Of a stretch of DNA of 64,000 bases, positions 8,353-17,502 are shown in pieces. The DNA comes from Photobacterium arenosum (lineage in GTDB: Bacteria > Pseudomonadota > Gammaproteobacteria > Enterobacterales > Vibrionaceae): the NCBI RefSeq assembly GCF_014841115.1, contig NZ_JACYTP010000014.1:62001-126000 (forward strand), read 5' to 3'. Every line of letters starts with the position of its first letter. The stretch's first letter is position 1. The position numbers and the translations under genes were made by a program. Below the pieces are notes generated by a model, which worked only from the letters and a program-made list of their open reading frames with translations, made no database searches and had not been told where the DNA came from.

Positions 8353-9235
8353 TCACTTCAAAGCGCTCAAGCAAGTAATCAATAAACAGACGAAGCCGGT
8401 TCGGTATCAAATCCCGCTGCGGGTAAACAAAGCTGATCGGCACAACCGGCGACACCCAGCCTGGCAGTATCTGTATCAGTTCACCACGGTCAATGTGTTC
8501 CCGACAGATAAACTCCGGCAACAAGGCAATACCCAGTCCGTCCAGGCAGGCTGACATTGCCGAGGTGATAGTGTTCACCATGAAACGGTACGGCAGTTCA
8601 ATCTGCACCTGATGTCCATCTTTTTCCAGTGCCCAATGCGGTATCTTCACGGCATTGTAGATCTTGATCTGATGATGAGGTGCAACCAAGTCTACAGGCG
8701 ACTCAATGTTTCCGTTCAGCGCGAGATAGTCAGGGCTGGCAACCAGGATCCGCCGCGACGAATGAAACGGTCTTGCCACCATACCGGAATCGTTAATGTC
8801 GCCCACCCGCACATGCAGATCGATCCCTTCAGCAATCAGATCAACTTCCCGGTTACTCAATTCAAGGTGCAGGCTGACATGCGGATACTGTTTCAAAAAC
8901 GCGTTGATGCTCTTGCCAAACACTTTCTGGCCGACCTCGACTGGCATCACCACATTCAGCCTGCCTCTGATCAAATCCTGATTTGCCGTCACTTCAAGCT
9001 CAGCCTGGCTCGCAATTTCGACCACCTGACGGCACGACTGATAAAACGCTTCCCCTTCATGGGTCAGCACCAGATTGCGGGTGCTGCGGGTAAGCAGGCG
9101 CACCGCCAGATCTTTCTCCAAATCCGCTATTTTCCTGCTGATTGTCGATTTCGTAATGTCCATCGCCTCAGCGGCCTGCGTAAAACTCCCGCATTCGACC
9201 ACCTGAGCGAACATCACCATTGCATTTAAATCCAT
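8324..9235 (-). CDS. LysR-family transcriptional regulator
   Basis: 303 residues from MDLNAMVMF (an in-frame ATG four codons upstream, at 9247, is possible). The N-terminal winged HTH is clear: GSFTQAAEAMDITKSTISRK, then LLTRSTRNLVLTHEGEAFY. A substrate-binding domain with LNVVMPVEVGQKVF and DGLGIALLPEFI follows. It belongs to the CrgA/DmlR-like subgroup often seen beside efflux genes. It is divergent from the EmrA-like gene at 9400 with a ~165 bp shared promoter region, so it very likely controls that efflux pair, perhaps in response to the pump substrate (inference). Confidence 0.92.
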   Translation of the reverse strand: MDLNAMVMFAQVVECGSFTQAAEAMDITKSTISRKIADLEKDLAVRLLTRSTRNLVLTHEGEAFYQSCRQVVEIASQAELEVTANQDLIRGRLNVVMPVEVGQKVFGKSINAFLKQYPHVSLHLELSNREVDLIAEGIDLHVRVGDINDSGMVARPFHSSRRILVASPDYLALNGNIESPVDLVAPHHQIKIYNAVKIPHWALEKDGHQVQIELPYRFMVNTITSAMSACLDGLGIALLPEFICREHIDRGELIQILPGWVSPVVPISFVYPQRDLIPNRLRLFIDYLLERFEVITSVADSQE

Positions 9236-9399
9236 ACCACTACCCATTAATCAGAAAGCTGTCAGCAACAATGCGACCCGCAACATCACCATTAGTGAAA
9301 AATCCGCAACAGTGTTTTCGATTTTTCCTATCTAATAAACCAATTCATAATTTTTTACAATTCATGCCCCAAACATAAATCACAACAATACGAATTCTC

Positions 9400-10494
9400 A
9401 TGACCGAGCAAGCCTCAAAAACATCTTCACGCCTTCCTCTTATTGCAACGCTGACGCTGGGTCTTATCGCCGTGTCGGTGGGAAGTTACTGGTACGGCTA
9501 CGGCCGCTATTTTGAAACCACAGACAATGCCTATTTACAGGGTGAGATCACCAACATCAGCCCCAAAGTGGCCGGCTATATCCAGGCAACCTATGTCAGC
9601 GATAACGACAGAGTCGAAGCAGGGCAACTGCTGGCCACCATTGACGATCGTGACTATCAGGCCGCGCTGGAAAAGGCCAAGGCCAACCTGGTTGTGACAC
9701 AAGCTGCAGTCGCCCACCTTAATGCCCAGTTTGCGCTGCAGAAAACCGTGATTCGCCAGTCGGCCAGCCAGGTCAGCTCGGCGCAGGCAGAGCTGGAACG
9801 TGCAACGCAGCAAGACAGCCGCGCCCGTTCCCTGCTGGCAAAAAACTATTCGTCTCAGGATGAAGTCGACGATGCCAGCTCACACCTGAAAGTCAGTGCT
9901 GCCGAACTAGAAGCCGCAAAGGCCAGCCTGCAGGCGGCAAAAGATCAGCTTCTGGTCCTGAACAGCCAGAAAGGTCAGGCGGAAGCTTCGGTACAGGAAG
10001 CCATGGTGCAGGTCAAACAGGCGGAGCTCGATCTCAGTTACACCCGTATTTATGCCCCGGTTGACGGTATTGTCGGCAAACGCAGCCTGAGGATCGGACT
10101 GTATGTCCAGCCGGGCATGCCGCTGCTCAGTCTGGTGCCTACCCGGGAAGTCTGGATTGAAGCCAATTTTAAAGAAACTCAGCTTGCCAGTATTCATCAG
10201 GGACAACATGTGGAATTTGAGCTGGATGCCTATCCGGGCCAGACTCTGGACGGTGTTGTCGACAGCTTTTCGCCCGCCACCGGGGCAAAGTTTGCCTTAC
10301 TGCCGCCCGAGAATGCCACGGGCAACTTCACCAAAATTGTTCAGCGGGTGCCGGTCAAAATTGTGATCCCACACCCTGAGCAGCTCGCCGGTCAGCTACT
10401 GCCGGGCCTGTCTGTGGTTGCGACCATAGATACCCGCTCACAGTCAGCGCAGGGAGCTGAAACACTGGCAAGTGTTGAGGTCGCTCATGAGTGA
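9400..10494 (+). CDS. EmrA-like membrane fusion protein (HlyD family)
   Basis: 364 residues. One N-terminal membrane helix (about 12-32) is followed by a biotinyl-lipoyl half domain (TNISPKVAGYIQATYVSDND, about 48-80) and a long alpha-helical hairpin rich in Ala/Gln/Glu (about 85-200). The second lipoyl half (IYAPVDGIVGKRSLRIGLYV) and a beta-barrel domain end the protein. It should bridge the inner-membrane pump encoded next to it with an outer-membrane channel. Its stop codon overlaps the start of the MFS gene by 8 nt, so the two are a translationally coupled operon. No TolC homologue is nearby. Confidence 0.92.
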   Translation: MTEQASKTSSRLPLIATLTLGLIAVSVGSYWYGYGRYFETTDNAYLQGEITNISPKVAGYIQATYVSDNDRVEAGQLLATIDDRDYQAALEKAKANLVVTQAAVAHLNAQFALQKTVIRQSASQVSSAQAELERATQQDSRARSLLAKNYSSQDEVDDASSHLKVSAAELEAAKASLQAAKDQLLVLNSQKGQAEASVQEAMVQVKQAELDLSYTRIYAPVDGIVGKRSLRIGLYVQPGMPLLSLVPTREVWIEANFKETQLASIHQGQHVEFELDAYPGQTLDGVVDSFSPATGAKFALLPPENATGNFTKIVQRVPVKIVIPHPEQLAGQLLPGLSVVATIDTRSQSAQGAETLASVEVAHE

Positions 10495-12070
10495 ACAGGC
10501 CCTGCCTCAGACAAATCCAGCCCTTGATCAGCGCTCCGAGAATGACGTCCCGCTCCGGCACTGGATTGCCCTGCTGGGCGGAATGCTGGGCGCGTTTATG
10601 GCGATCCTTGATATTCAGATCACCAACTCATCCCTGAAAGATATTCAGGGCGCGCTGTCCGCCACCCTGGATGAAAGCTCGTGGATTTCCACCTCGTATC
10701 TGGTCGCGGAAATGATCGCAATTCCCCTGAGCGGATGGTTATCAACGGCACTGGGGGCACGCCGCTACCTGATTGGCACAACGGTGATTTTCACTGTGTC
10801 TTCGCTGCTGTGCTCCATCGCCTGGAGTATGAGTTCAATGATTGCCTTTCGCGCTATGCAGGGCTTCAGTGGCGGCGCGCTGATTCCAATGGCGTTTTCA
10901 CTGGTGGTCCAGCTGTTACCGATTCATAAACGGGCTATAGGTATGGCGATGTTCGGCGTCACGGCCACTTTCGCGCCGTCTATCGGCCCGACTCTGGGTG
11001 GCTGGCTGACCGAGCATCTGTCGTGGCATTACATTTTTTACATCAACCTGCCTCCGGCTTTGCTGATGCTGGCCATGCTTCGCTATGGTCTGGATGATCA
11101 GCCAATGAATATCAGCAGCCTGAAAAATGCCGACTGGGCTGGCATCGCGACCATGGCGGTCGGCTTAGGCTGTCTGGAAGTCATGCTGGAAGAAGGAAAC
11201 CGAGAGGAGTGGTTCAGTTCGCACTTTATCATAGGGCTAACCGTTATCGCCGTTCTGAGCTTAGTGGCGTTCGTTATCAATGAACTGCGGCATCCCAGAC
11301 CCCTGGTGAACCTGAGGTTGCTCACTAATCCGCACTTTGCAATGTCAGGGCTGGCTTATCTGATCCTGGGCATGGCACTGCTGGGTTCCATTTTTGTTCT
11401 GCCCATGTATCTGACGCAGATCCATCAGTACAACGCGCTGGAGATCGGGAAAGTACTGATGTGGATGGGGTTTCCTCAATTATTGCTTTTCCCTCTGATC
11501 CCCAAACTGACGCAAGTTGTTAAGCCCAAGTTTCTGGTGGCATTTGGTTTCATCATGTTCGGCATCAGCTGTTATGTGAATACCCATATGAATCAGGATT
11601 TTGGCGGACAGCAGATGATACTGTCGATGTTACTGAGAGCCATTGGCAGCCCCTTTATCATTGTGCCGCTGTCGCTGGTCGCGATGCAGACCATACAAAA
11701 GCACCAGACACCGGATGCCTCGACCATCACCAATGTGTTACGTAACCTGGGCGGCGCTTTCAGCATCGCACTGATAGCCACCATGCTGGACAACAAAGCG
11801 CGGGAACATCTGGCTCACATCAAGGCAAGCTTACCCAGCGTCAGTAATGACGCGTGGCATCAACTGGCACAGCAAGCCGGGCATTATCTGCAACAGGGTA
11901 CAGATCCAACAACCGCGATGCTGAAAGCCAAAGCCAGCCTGGCACAAAGCATGCAAACCGACGCCTACATCATGGCGTATAACGATGTGTTCATGATGAT
12001 GACAGGCTTCCTGGTCTTTGCCGCCATTTTGGTGCTGTCTTTACCGGATGCAGAGCCGGCTAAGGGTTGA
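10487..12070 (+). CDS. EmrB-like MFS drug:proton antiporter (DHA2, 14 TM)
   Basis: 527 residues from ATG 10487 (MSEQALPQ), which has GAGG 6 nt upstream and overlaps the stop of the fusion-protein gene; the longer GTG start five codons earlier has no such support. Fourteen hydrophobic segments are visible. DHA2 motifs include AILDIQITNSSLKDIQGAL in TM1 and the antiporter motif C region ATFAPSIGPTLGGWL in TM5. It should export amphipathic drugs, bile salts or fatty acids across the envelope with the EmrA-like partner. A strong terminator follows at 12106. Confidence 0.93.
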   Translation: MSEQALPQTNPALDQRSENDVPLRHWIALLGGMLGAFMAILDIQITNSSLKDIQGALSATLDESSWISTSYLVAEMIAIPLSGWLSTALGARRYLIGTTVIFTVSSLLCSIAWSMSSMIAFRAMQGFSGGALIPMAFSLVVQLLPIHKRAIGMAMFGVTATFAPSIGPTLGGWLTEHLSWHYIFYINLPPALLMLAMLRYGLDDQPMNISSLKNADWAGIATMAVGLGCLEVMLEEGNREEWFSSHFIIGLTVIAVLSLVAFVINELRHPRPLVNLRLLTNPHFAMSGLAYLILGMALLGSIFVLPMYLTQIHQYNALEIGKVLMWMGFPQLLLFPLIPKLTQVVKPKFLVAFGFIMFGISCYVNTHMNQDFGGQQMILSMLLRAIGSPFIIVPLSLVAMQTIQKHQTPDASTITNVLRNLGGAFSIALIATMLDNKAREHLAHIKASLPSVSNDAWHQLAQQAGHYLQQGTDPTTAMLKAKASLAQSMQTDAYIMAYNDVFMMMTGFLVFAAILVLSLPDAEPAKG

Positions 12071-12105
12071 TCCATTAAAGCTGAGACAACATGTTGGTAT
12101 CATGT

Positions 12106-12141
12106 GCGCCTTGTCAATTTGTTCACTGACAGGGCGCTTTT
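12106..12141 (+). terminator. Rho-independent terminator of the efflux operon
   Basis: Stem GCGCCTTGTCA (12106-12116) / TGACAGGGCGC (12127-12137), ten pairs plus one wobble, 10-nt loop, followed by TTTT. It lies 36 bp after the EmrB-like stop codon and separates it from the convergent membrane-protein gene. Confidence 0.8.
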
Positions 12142-12156
12142 CAATGAAGAAAACGA

Positions 12157-13044
12157 TTAACTGCATTGCTCAGCATCACGATGCGGCGAGGTTTGTGCGA
12201 CTAAGTCTTTAATCTCCTGAGGTGGCACATATTCATACAGTTCATCAAAAATATCTTTTTTATCACTCGGTATCTGACCATAAGGATATAAACCATTAAT
12301 CATAGAGATAATTTTATCTTTGTCCCCTTGTTGACAGTATATCTGTGTCGAAAAAAACTTATATTCCTTAAACTCAATCTCATTATCTTCTGTTTCTGAG
12401 AATTTCATAAAGCGATGAAATAATAAGAAGAGATCCCTTGGTTCATCAGAATCATCATGCTCTCTTAAGAAAAAGATATCATCATACGTACTGATGCGCT
12501 GTAACAGCATGTACTTGTCTAAATTTGCTCCGCTCAATACCAACCAGGTCACACCCAGCCCGGCAAAGCCCGCTAGCGCCGACGGTCCAATGATAAATAC
12601 AGCAGCCAGTGAACCAACAGCGGCAACAGCCAGCAACTTTCTGAGGATAGCGTTACCTGTTTTTGATGAATGAACATGACTTTCAGTAATCAGACCATAA
12701 CGGCTTAAAATGTAGTGATGACGGAACCTGGGAAATAAAGTAATTTTTCCTACCGTTAAACTTATAAATATAACACCACCAAGCATGAACCAAGTAAAAC
12801 CATCGGTGATTGCTTTCATAACATCAAATGATTCACCAATTAAAATGAGAAAAAATATAATCAAATTTAACATTATTGTCATCAATGCCACATAATATTT
12901 ACGCCGACTCGGATAAGGCTGTTGAAAAGCTATCACTTCCCATTCAATTTTATCCGGATCCGAATTTATTTTTTCATATAGATTTTTAACCTCGGTTTCT
13001 GTTGGTACACTTGCTTTAACGTCTGGCCTGATGAAAGCATCCAT
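12157..13044 (-). CDS. Unrecognised membrane protein, paralogue A
   Basis: 295 residues from ATG 13044 (MDAFIRPDVK); it has an AGGGA box about 8 nt upstream, better than the longer TTG start. A cytoplasmic head (VPTETEVKNLYEKINSDPDK) precedes two adjacent membrane helices (about 50-72 and 82-102). A basic loop (FPRFRHHYILSRYGL) is followed by a glycine-rich hydrophobic pair (about 140-180) and an acidic, probably cytoplasmic C-terminal domain (about 185-295). The first ~190 residues are nearly identical to the upstream neighbour at 13066-13956; the C-terminal third differs. I recognise no family and assign no function. Confidence 0.8.
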   Translation of the reverse strand: MDAFIRPDVKASVPTETEVKNLYEKINSDPDKIEWEVIAFQQPYPSRRKYYVALMTIMLNLIIFFLILIGESFDVMKAITDGFTWFMLGGVIFISLTVGKITLFPRFRHHYILSRYGLITESHVHSSKTGNAILRKLLAVAAVGSLAAVFIIGPSALAGFAGLGVTWLVLSGANLDKYMLLQRISTYDDIFFLREHDDSDEPRDLFLLFHRFMKFSETEDNEIEFKEYKFFSTQIYCQQGDKDKIISMINGLYPYGQIPSDKKDIFDELYEYVPPQEIKDLVAQTSPHRDAEQCS

Positions 13045-13065
13045 GCTCAAGTCCCTACCCAACAA

Positions 13066-13956
13066 TTAACTGTATTTCTCTATATCATCTCGATACGGTG
13101 AGGTCTGTGTTTCTAGATCCATGATTTCCTGAGGTGGTAAAAACCTCGCTGCCCCTTTAAATAAGTCCTTCTTATCACTTGGGATTTTCCCATAAGGGAA
13201 AAACTCATTAAATTTATTCATAATTTTTTGTTTGTCACCTTGTAAGCAATAAATGTCGGTTGATGTAACCTTATATTGCTCTAATTCAATAACGGACTCT
13301 TCAGGCTCTTCGAATATATATCCACGATGATAAATTAAAAAATAGTCTCTTGATTCATCATGATCATCATGCTCCCTTAAGAAAAATATCTCATCATGCG
13401 TACTAATACATTGCGACAACAAATACTTATCTAGATTCGTTCCGCTCAATACCAGCCAGGTCACACCCAGCCCGGCAAACCCTACTAGTGCAGACGGACC
13501 AATGATAAATACCGCCGCCAGTGAACCAACAGCGGCAACAGCCAGCAACTTTCTTAGGATAGCATTGCCTATTTTTGATGAATGAACATGATCTTCAGTA
13601 ATAAGGCCATAACGGCTTAAAATGTAGTGATGGCGAAACCTGGGAAATAAAGTAATTTTCCCTACTGTTAAACTTATAAATATCACACCACCAAGCATGA
13701 ACCAAGTAAAACCATCGGTGATAGCTTTCATAACATCAAATGATTCACCAATTAAAATGAGAAAAAATATAATCAAATTTAACATTAACGTCATCAACAT
13801 CACATAATATTTACGCCGACTCGGATAAGGCTGTTGAAAAGCGACCACTTCCCATTCAATTTTATCCGGATCCGAGTTTATTTTTTCATATAGTTCTTTA
13901 ACTTCAGTTTCAGTTGGTACCTGAACTTTCGTTGTTGGTCTGCTAACCTGTTCCAT
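13066..13956 (-). CDS. Unrecognised membrane protein, paralogue B
   Basis: 296 residues (MEQVSRPTTKVQVPTETEV...). Same layout as its neighbour: N-terminal charged head, two helices near 50-105, a basic linker, a second hydrophobic pair and an acidic C-terminal domain with DKKDLFKGAARFLPPQE. DNA identity to paralogue A is very high across the membrane region, including many third codon positions, and falls sharply after the shared REHDD segment. This implies recent duplication or gene conversion of the membrane part with divergence of the tail. Its start overlaps the end of the 55-residue ORF by 14 nt, so all three probably form an operon. Function unknown. Confidence 0.8.
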   Translation of the reverse strand: MEQVSRPTTKVQVPTETEVKELYEKINSDPDKIEWEVVAFQQPYPSRRKYYVMLMTLMLNLIIFFLILIGESFDVMKAITDGFTWFMLGGVIFISLTVGKITLFPRFRHHYILSRYGLITEDHVHSSKIGNAILRKLLAVAAVGSLAAVFIIGPSALVGFAGLGVTWLVLSGTNLDKYLLSQCISTHDEIFFLREHDDHDESRDYFLIYHRGYIFEEPEESVIELEQYKVTSTDIYCLQGDKQKIMNKFNEFFPYGKIPSDKKDLFKGAARFLPPQEIMDLETQTSPYRDDIEKYS

Positions 13957-14110
13957 TTCTCTTTAACCTTCTATAAAAATACGACTCTCTGGTACAGAAA
14001 CGGGCAACTGTTCCCTGTTCATACAAGGCTTTTGCTTCATCGTAGGTGTACTGGTGGTCATCCCAGAACATGGAATGCCGGGGTGGGTAAGGAAAAATTG
14101 GATCTGCCAT
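13943..14110 (-). CDS. Small 55-residue protein of unknown function
   Basis: A short frame from ATG 14110 to TAG 13943-13945, overlapping the start of paralogue B. The product begins MADPIFPYPPRHSMFWDDHQ, continues YTYDEAKALYEQGTVARFC and ends in a basic tail (YFYRRLKRNGTG). The ordered composition (aromatic/proline-rich head, amphipathic helix DEAKALYEQG, no rare codon runs) and the tight overlap with the next gene argue that it is expressed. The alternative 119-codon frame over the same DNA (13963-14322) reads through a terminator hairpin and has unlikely composition, so I prefer this one. No family recognised. Confidence 0.55.
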   Translation of the reverse strand: MADPIFPYPPRHSMFWDDHQYTYDEAKALYEQGTVARFCTRESYFYRRLKRNGTG

Positions 14111-14303
14111 ACTGACGCTCGTCTTGATTTAATGCTGTTTAATTCAGGGATTCCAGCAATTTTCGCGCCAATAACCAGCGCTTTATAAATCAGTATGTTA
14201 CCGGATTGGCAAGACCAAACTTGCCAAGAAGTTGGAAAATTTTCTCGTTTTTTGAACCAGACATGCAGTTCATTGAATAAAAAGCCGCGTAAAAACAACA
14301 TAA

Positions 14304-14320
14304 GGGGCGAGCACCGCCCC
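14304..14320 (-). terminator. Terminator downstream of ogt
   Basis: Stem GGGGCG / CGCCCC with a 5-nt loop; on the minus strand it is followed by TTATGTTGTTTTT. It lies 15 bp after the ogt stop codon and ends the alkylation-repair operon. Confidence 0.75.
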
Positions 14321-14334
14321 ATTTACATTGTAAA

Positions 14335-14826
14335 TTATGCCTTGATACTTAATCCTTCATGCTCAAGCAGCCAGCGTTTTTTATCCACCCCGCCGGCATA
14401 ACCTGTCAGGGTACCGGAGCGGCCGATAATCCGGTGGCAAGGCACCACTATGGGTATCGGGTTCTTACCATTTGCGGCGCCCACGGCACGGACGGCTTTA
14501 GGCCGGGCGATTTGCAGCGCAACATCTGAATAAGAGCAGGTGACACCAAAAGGCACATCCGTGAGTGCCTGCCAGACCTCGCGCTGAAAAGCGGTGCCCG
14601 GCATGGAAAGAGGTAAGTCAAAGTGCTTGCGCTGACCGGCGAAATACTCGTTCAGTTGCTGCACACCCAACTCGGTGACGTCGTTACTGACATCGTCAGG
14701 GGCGGGCTGTGCGTCGAACTCAATGGTCGTGATGGCCTGATGATCGGCGACCACGGCCAGCCAGCCAATCGGTGTATCAATCCGTTGCCGGAATCGCTGG
14801 ACAGCCCGCGTCGTGGTTGAGGTCAT
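14335..14826 (-). CDS. ogt: Methylated-DNA--protein-cysteine methyltransferase (Ogt-type)
   Basis: 163 residues from ATG 14826, chosen because GGAG lies 6 nt upstream and the ATG overlaps the stop of the upstream gene as ATGA. The C-terminal domain carries VVPCHRIIG with acceptor Cys130, the [11 protein letters not shown] recognition-helix region (113-123) and a YAGG loop. The enzyme removes alkyl groups from O6-alkylguanine in a single suicidal transfer to Cys130. It is translationally coupled to the Ada/AlkA fusion gene, so the two repair activities are made together. Confidence 0.95.
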   Translation of the reverse strand: MTSTTTRAVQRFRQRIDTPIGWLAVVADHQAITTIEFDAQPAPDDVSNDVTELGVQQLNEYFAGQRKHFDLPLSMPGTAFQREVWQALTDVPFGVTCSYSDVALQIARPKAVRAVGAANGKNPIPIVVPCHRIIGRSGTLTGYAGGVDKKRWLLEHEGLSIKA

Positions 14827-16229
14827 AACAAACTCCATAGATACAAAGTGAGATAACTGCGCCAGGGTGCGGCGGCCGTTTCATGAACCGGTTTTTCCAG
14901 CGCTGCCAGCGCTTTCTTCACCCCTAGATCACCGGAAAGAAAGATATCCGGATCGCTGTGGCCCCGCATGCGCATGTAATGGACCGTCCAGGGGCCAATC
15001 CCGGGCAGCGCCAGCATTTCTTTCTCAGGGGCGTCCATACCGAGCGGGTGTGTCTGGGCAAAACCGGCCAGATTTTTCAGGGTTTCCCTGCGTTTCTGTG
15101 GCATACCAAGTTGTTGTAAATCCATCTCAAGCACCTGAGCTGGCGTGGGGAAATACTTGAGATCCTCGCCGCTGTCCGGATTCAGCGTGACCAGTTTTTC
15201 CACCAGGTTCCGCGCCGCTTTCACCGATACCTGTTGCCCCAATACCGCACGCATACCGGCTTCAAACGGACTCCAGATACCGGGCAGGCGTATGCCTGCA
15301 TCCGGTTGTGAGGCAGGCATGGACAGGGTCGCCTGACAAATCGCGTTTGCGATACGCTCACTGTCTGCGTCCAGGTCTAAGCAGCGACGGATGTTTCGGA
15401 TCACAGGTATCAGCCCACTGAGGTTATCAATCTGAATATCTACATCGAAACAGCATTTTTCAGGGCAGTGAGTTGCAGTAAAGTGTCCCTGATAATGTCC
15501 CGTCGCATCACCTGTACGCGAATAAAAAGTGCGGCCGTAGCTGTTTTCTGTTTGCCACTCCAGCCCGGGAATAAGCCGGGCGGCATAAAAACCCTGCACC
15601 TGTCGCCAGTCGTAAGGCGGCCGGTAGGCCAGTTGCAGGCGAATGCCCTGCCCCGCCCCTTGTTCGGCTCTACCCTGTTTACGCAATTGGGAAGGTGAAA
15701 GCGAAAATTGCTTCTGAAAACAGTCGTTGAACCGGCGCACGCTGTGAAAACCACTGGCAAACGCCACTTCTGTGACGGGCAACCGGGTTTCATGCAGGAG
15801 TTTTTTTGCCATCAGGCATTGCTGATACAGGCTGTAAGCTTTGGGAGAAAGCCCTGTGGCCTGGGTCACCAACTGACGCAGATAACGGTCGCTCACGCCC
15901 AGGCGAGCCGCAAGATACTCGGTGGACTGAGACATCAATGCCCCTTCATCCAGCAGTGACAAAGCACGCTGCACTGTCGCCCCGGTTCCCAGCCATGCCG
16001 GGGAACCAGGAGCACTGTCCGGACGGCAGCGCAGGCAAGGGCGGTAGCCAGCCTGAGCCGCTTCAATAGCGGTGCGGTAGTATTCCACATTCACTTCTTT
16101 TGGTGCAGGCGCAGGGCATACCGAACGGCAGTATATGCCGGTGGTTTTCACCGCAGTAAAAAACAGCCCGTCATAACGGGGATCTTTGGCCAGTCTGGCC
16201 TGCTGACACTGGGTTGGCGATAAACTCAT
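14823..16229 (-). CDS. Ada/AraC-AlkA fusion: methyl-sensing regulator plus 3-methyladenine DNA glycosylase
   Basis: About 468 residues from MSLSPTQC (an ATG at 16286 would add 19). Three parts are visible. First, an Ada zinc domain with [11 protein letters not shown] and CLRCRPD (Cys34, 38, 65, 68), where Cys34 is the predicted methylphosphotriester acceptor. Second, an AraC-type HTH (about 85-185, [20 protein letters not shown]). Third, an AlkA glycosylase with a helix-hairpin-helix [16 protein letters not shown] and catalytic Asp434 in SGDLG. Such fusions sense methylated DNA backbone and excise alkylated bases. It is first in an operon with ogt and may activate its own transcription. Confidence 0.93.
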   Translation of the reverse strand: MSLSPTQCQQARLAKDPRYDGLFFTAVKTTGIYCRSVCPAPAPKEVNVEYYRTAIEAAQAGYRPCLRCRPDSAPGSPAWLGTGATVQRALSLLDEGALMSQSTEYLAARLGVSDRYLRQLVTQATGLSPKAYSLYQQCLMAKKLLHETRLPVTEVAFASGFHSVRRFNDCFQKQFSLSPSQLRKQGRAEQGAGQGIRLQLAYRPPYDWRQVQGFYAARLIPGLEWQTENSYGRTFYSRTGDATGHYQGHFTATHCPEKCCFDVDIQIDNLSGLIPVIRNIRRCLDLDADSERIANAICQATLSMPASQPDAGIRLPGIWSPFEAGMRAVLGQQVSVKAARNLVEKLVTLNPDSGEDLKYFPTPAQVLEMDLQQLGMPQKRRETLKNLAGFAQTHPLGMDAPEKEMLALPGIGPWTVHYMRMRGHSDPDIFLSGDLGVKKALAALEKPVHETAAAPWRSYLTLYLWSLL

Positions 16230-16356
16230 ACACTCAGCCTGTATTACGCAGACGCAATTTCGTAAATCACGCCACTCTTCATCCATGCGCTAAGTGTACG
16301 CCTCTGGCCGGGCAAAACTAGCCAGAATCGGAACTCAATAGGAAGGTAAAACGAGA

Positions 16357-16671
16357 TCAGCTCAGCCTGACCGCTGTGCCGTACACCAAAATCTCAGATG
16401 CCCCTTGCATGATAGTGCTGGTTGTAAAGCGCATATTCACAATGGCATCCGCTCCCATATGTTCAGCCTCAGCGATGGCTCTGTGCAAGGCCTCTTCACG
16501 GGCCTCCACCAGCATTTGAGTATAACCACGGATTTCCCCACCAAAAATGGATTTGAAGCCCGCCATAATATCGCGGCCGACATGCTTGGATTGCACTACG
16601 CTGCCACTGACAGTCCCCAGTACTTCTTTAATGGGACGATGTGCCACATCCGGTGTTGTTACACATAACAT
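16357..16671 (-). CDS. YbjQ/UPF0145 family protein
   Basis: 104 residues. The family pattern is clear: [20 protein letters not shown], then GGEIRGYTQMLVEAREEAL, then AEHMGADAIVNMRF and a C-terminal EILVYGTAVRL. YbjQ proteins form pentamers; the domain is named heavy-metal binding, but no proven function is known. Cytoplasmic. It lies 78 bp downstream of the dienelactone-hydrolase gene on the same strand, with a hairpin between them. Confidence 0.9.
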   Translation of the reverse strand: MLCVTTPDVAHRPIKEVLGTVSGSVVQSKHVGRDIMAGFKSIFGGEIRGYTQMLVEAREEALHRAIAEAEHMGADAIVNMRFTTSTIMQGASEILVYGTAVRLS

Positions 16672-16689
16672 AGAAAGCCCTCAATCGGC

Positions 16690-16709
16690 GGGGCAGAACA
16701 TTCTGCCCC
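16690..16709 (-). terminator. Hairpin between the dienelactone hydrolase and YbjQ genes
   Basis: GGGGCAGAA (16690-16698) / TTCTGCCCC (16701-16709), nine pairs with a 2-nt centre. It has no T-run on the minus strand; AT-rich DNA flanks it on the other side. A partial terminator or mRNA 3' stabiliser. Confidence 0.5.
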
Positions 16710-16749
16710 ATTATTGTTATTTCACAGAAATTAATTTAAGAGCAATAAG

Positions 16750-17502
16750 TTACCGCTGTTCACTCAGGTATTCCAGAAAACGTTGCCAGGATTTTTTATC
16801 GGCGTCTTCACGGTAACGTTCCGATCCGAAAACAGTGAAAGCATGAGGTGCTCCGCTGTAAACTATCATCTCATTGTCAATGCCTGCGCCTTCGAGCGTT
16901 TTATTCAAATTGACAAAATCCTCCATAGTCACCGAGGTGTCGGCCGCGCCATGGAACACCAGTACATTGCCTTTCGTCTGGCTGTAATTCTGGCCTTCCG
17001 GTGTATCGAGGCCACCGTGGAAACTGACAAAGCCTTTCATGTCTGCCCCGGAGCGGGCCAGCTCTAATACTGCGGTGCCACCGAAACAATATCCCATTGC
17101 CACCGCATTTGCGGTATTGCCGCCAATCTGCCTGGCTTGTGCAATCGCCCCTTGCATCAGACTGCGCATTTTATCGCGGTTCTGATATAGCTCGCCGGTC
17201 AGCTTCCTCCGGTCTTCCACTTTCTCCGGACGAACACCGGCACCAAACAAGTCAGCCGCGAACACCGCATACCCTTTATCTGCCAGCATCTGCGCCCGTT
17301 TAACTTCATAATCGGTCAGGCCATCCCAATCATGAATCATCAATACCAGCGGCGCATCTTTGGCCGGTGAAATGTAGTAACCCTCGTACTCAGCGCCATC
17401 TACTTTATAACGCACTGCTTTGCCTTCATCGGCAACCGCAACCGGTGCCATAAGTACACCTGCCAGTATCGCTGCGGTTCCCAGCACTGCCGTTAATTTC
17501 AT
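16750..17502 (-). CDS. Secreted dienelactone hydrolase family protein
   Basis: 250 residues with a signal peptide (about 1-24, ending PVAVADEG). The alpha/beta-hydrolase catalytic triad is readable: Cys139 in GYCFGG, Asp188 in HGAADTS and His220 in GAPHAF. The family includes carboxymethylenebutenolidase but many members are general periplasmic esterases; the substrate here is unknown. The presence of Cys rather than Ser as nucleophile fits the dienelactone hydrolase branch. Divergent from the YegP-like gene across ~440 bp. Confidence 0.9.
   Translation of the reverse strand: MKLTAVLGTAAILAGVLMAPVAVADEGKAVRYKVDGAEYEGYYISPAKDAPLVLMIHDWDGLTDYEVKRAQMLADKGYAVFAADLFGAGVRPEKVEDRRKLTGELYQNRDKMRSLMQGAIAQARQIGGNTANAVAMGYCFGGTAVLELARSGADMKGFVSFHGGLDTPEGQNYSQTKGNVLVFHGAADTSVTMEDFVNLNKTLEGAGIDNEMIVYSGAPHAFTVFGSERYREDADKKSWQRFLEYLSEQR

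Noticed and set aside
13963-14322. 119-codon minus-strand frame
   Set aside because: It spans the ogt terminator and overlaps a better-composed 55-codon frame that couples to the next gene.
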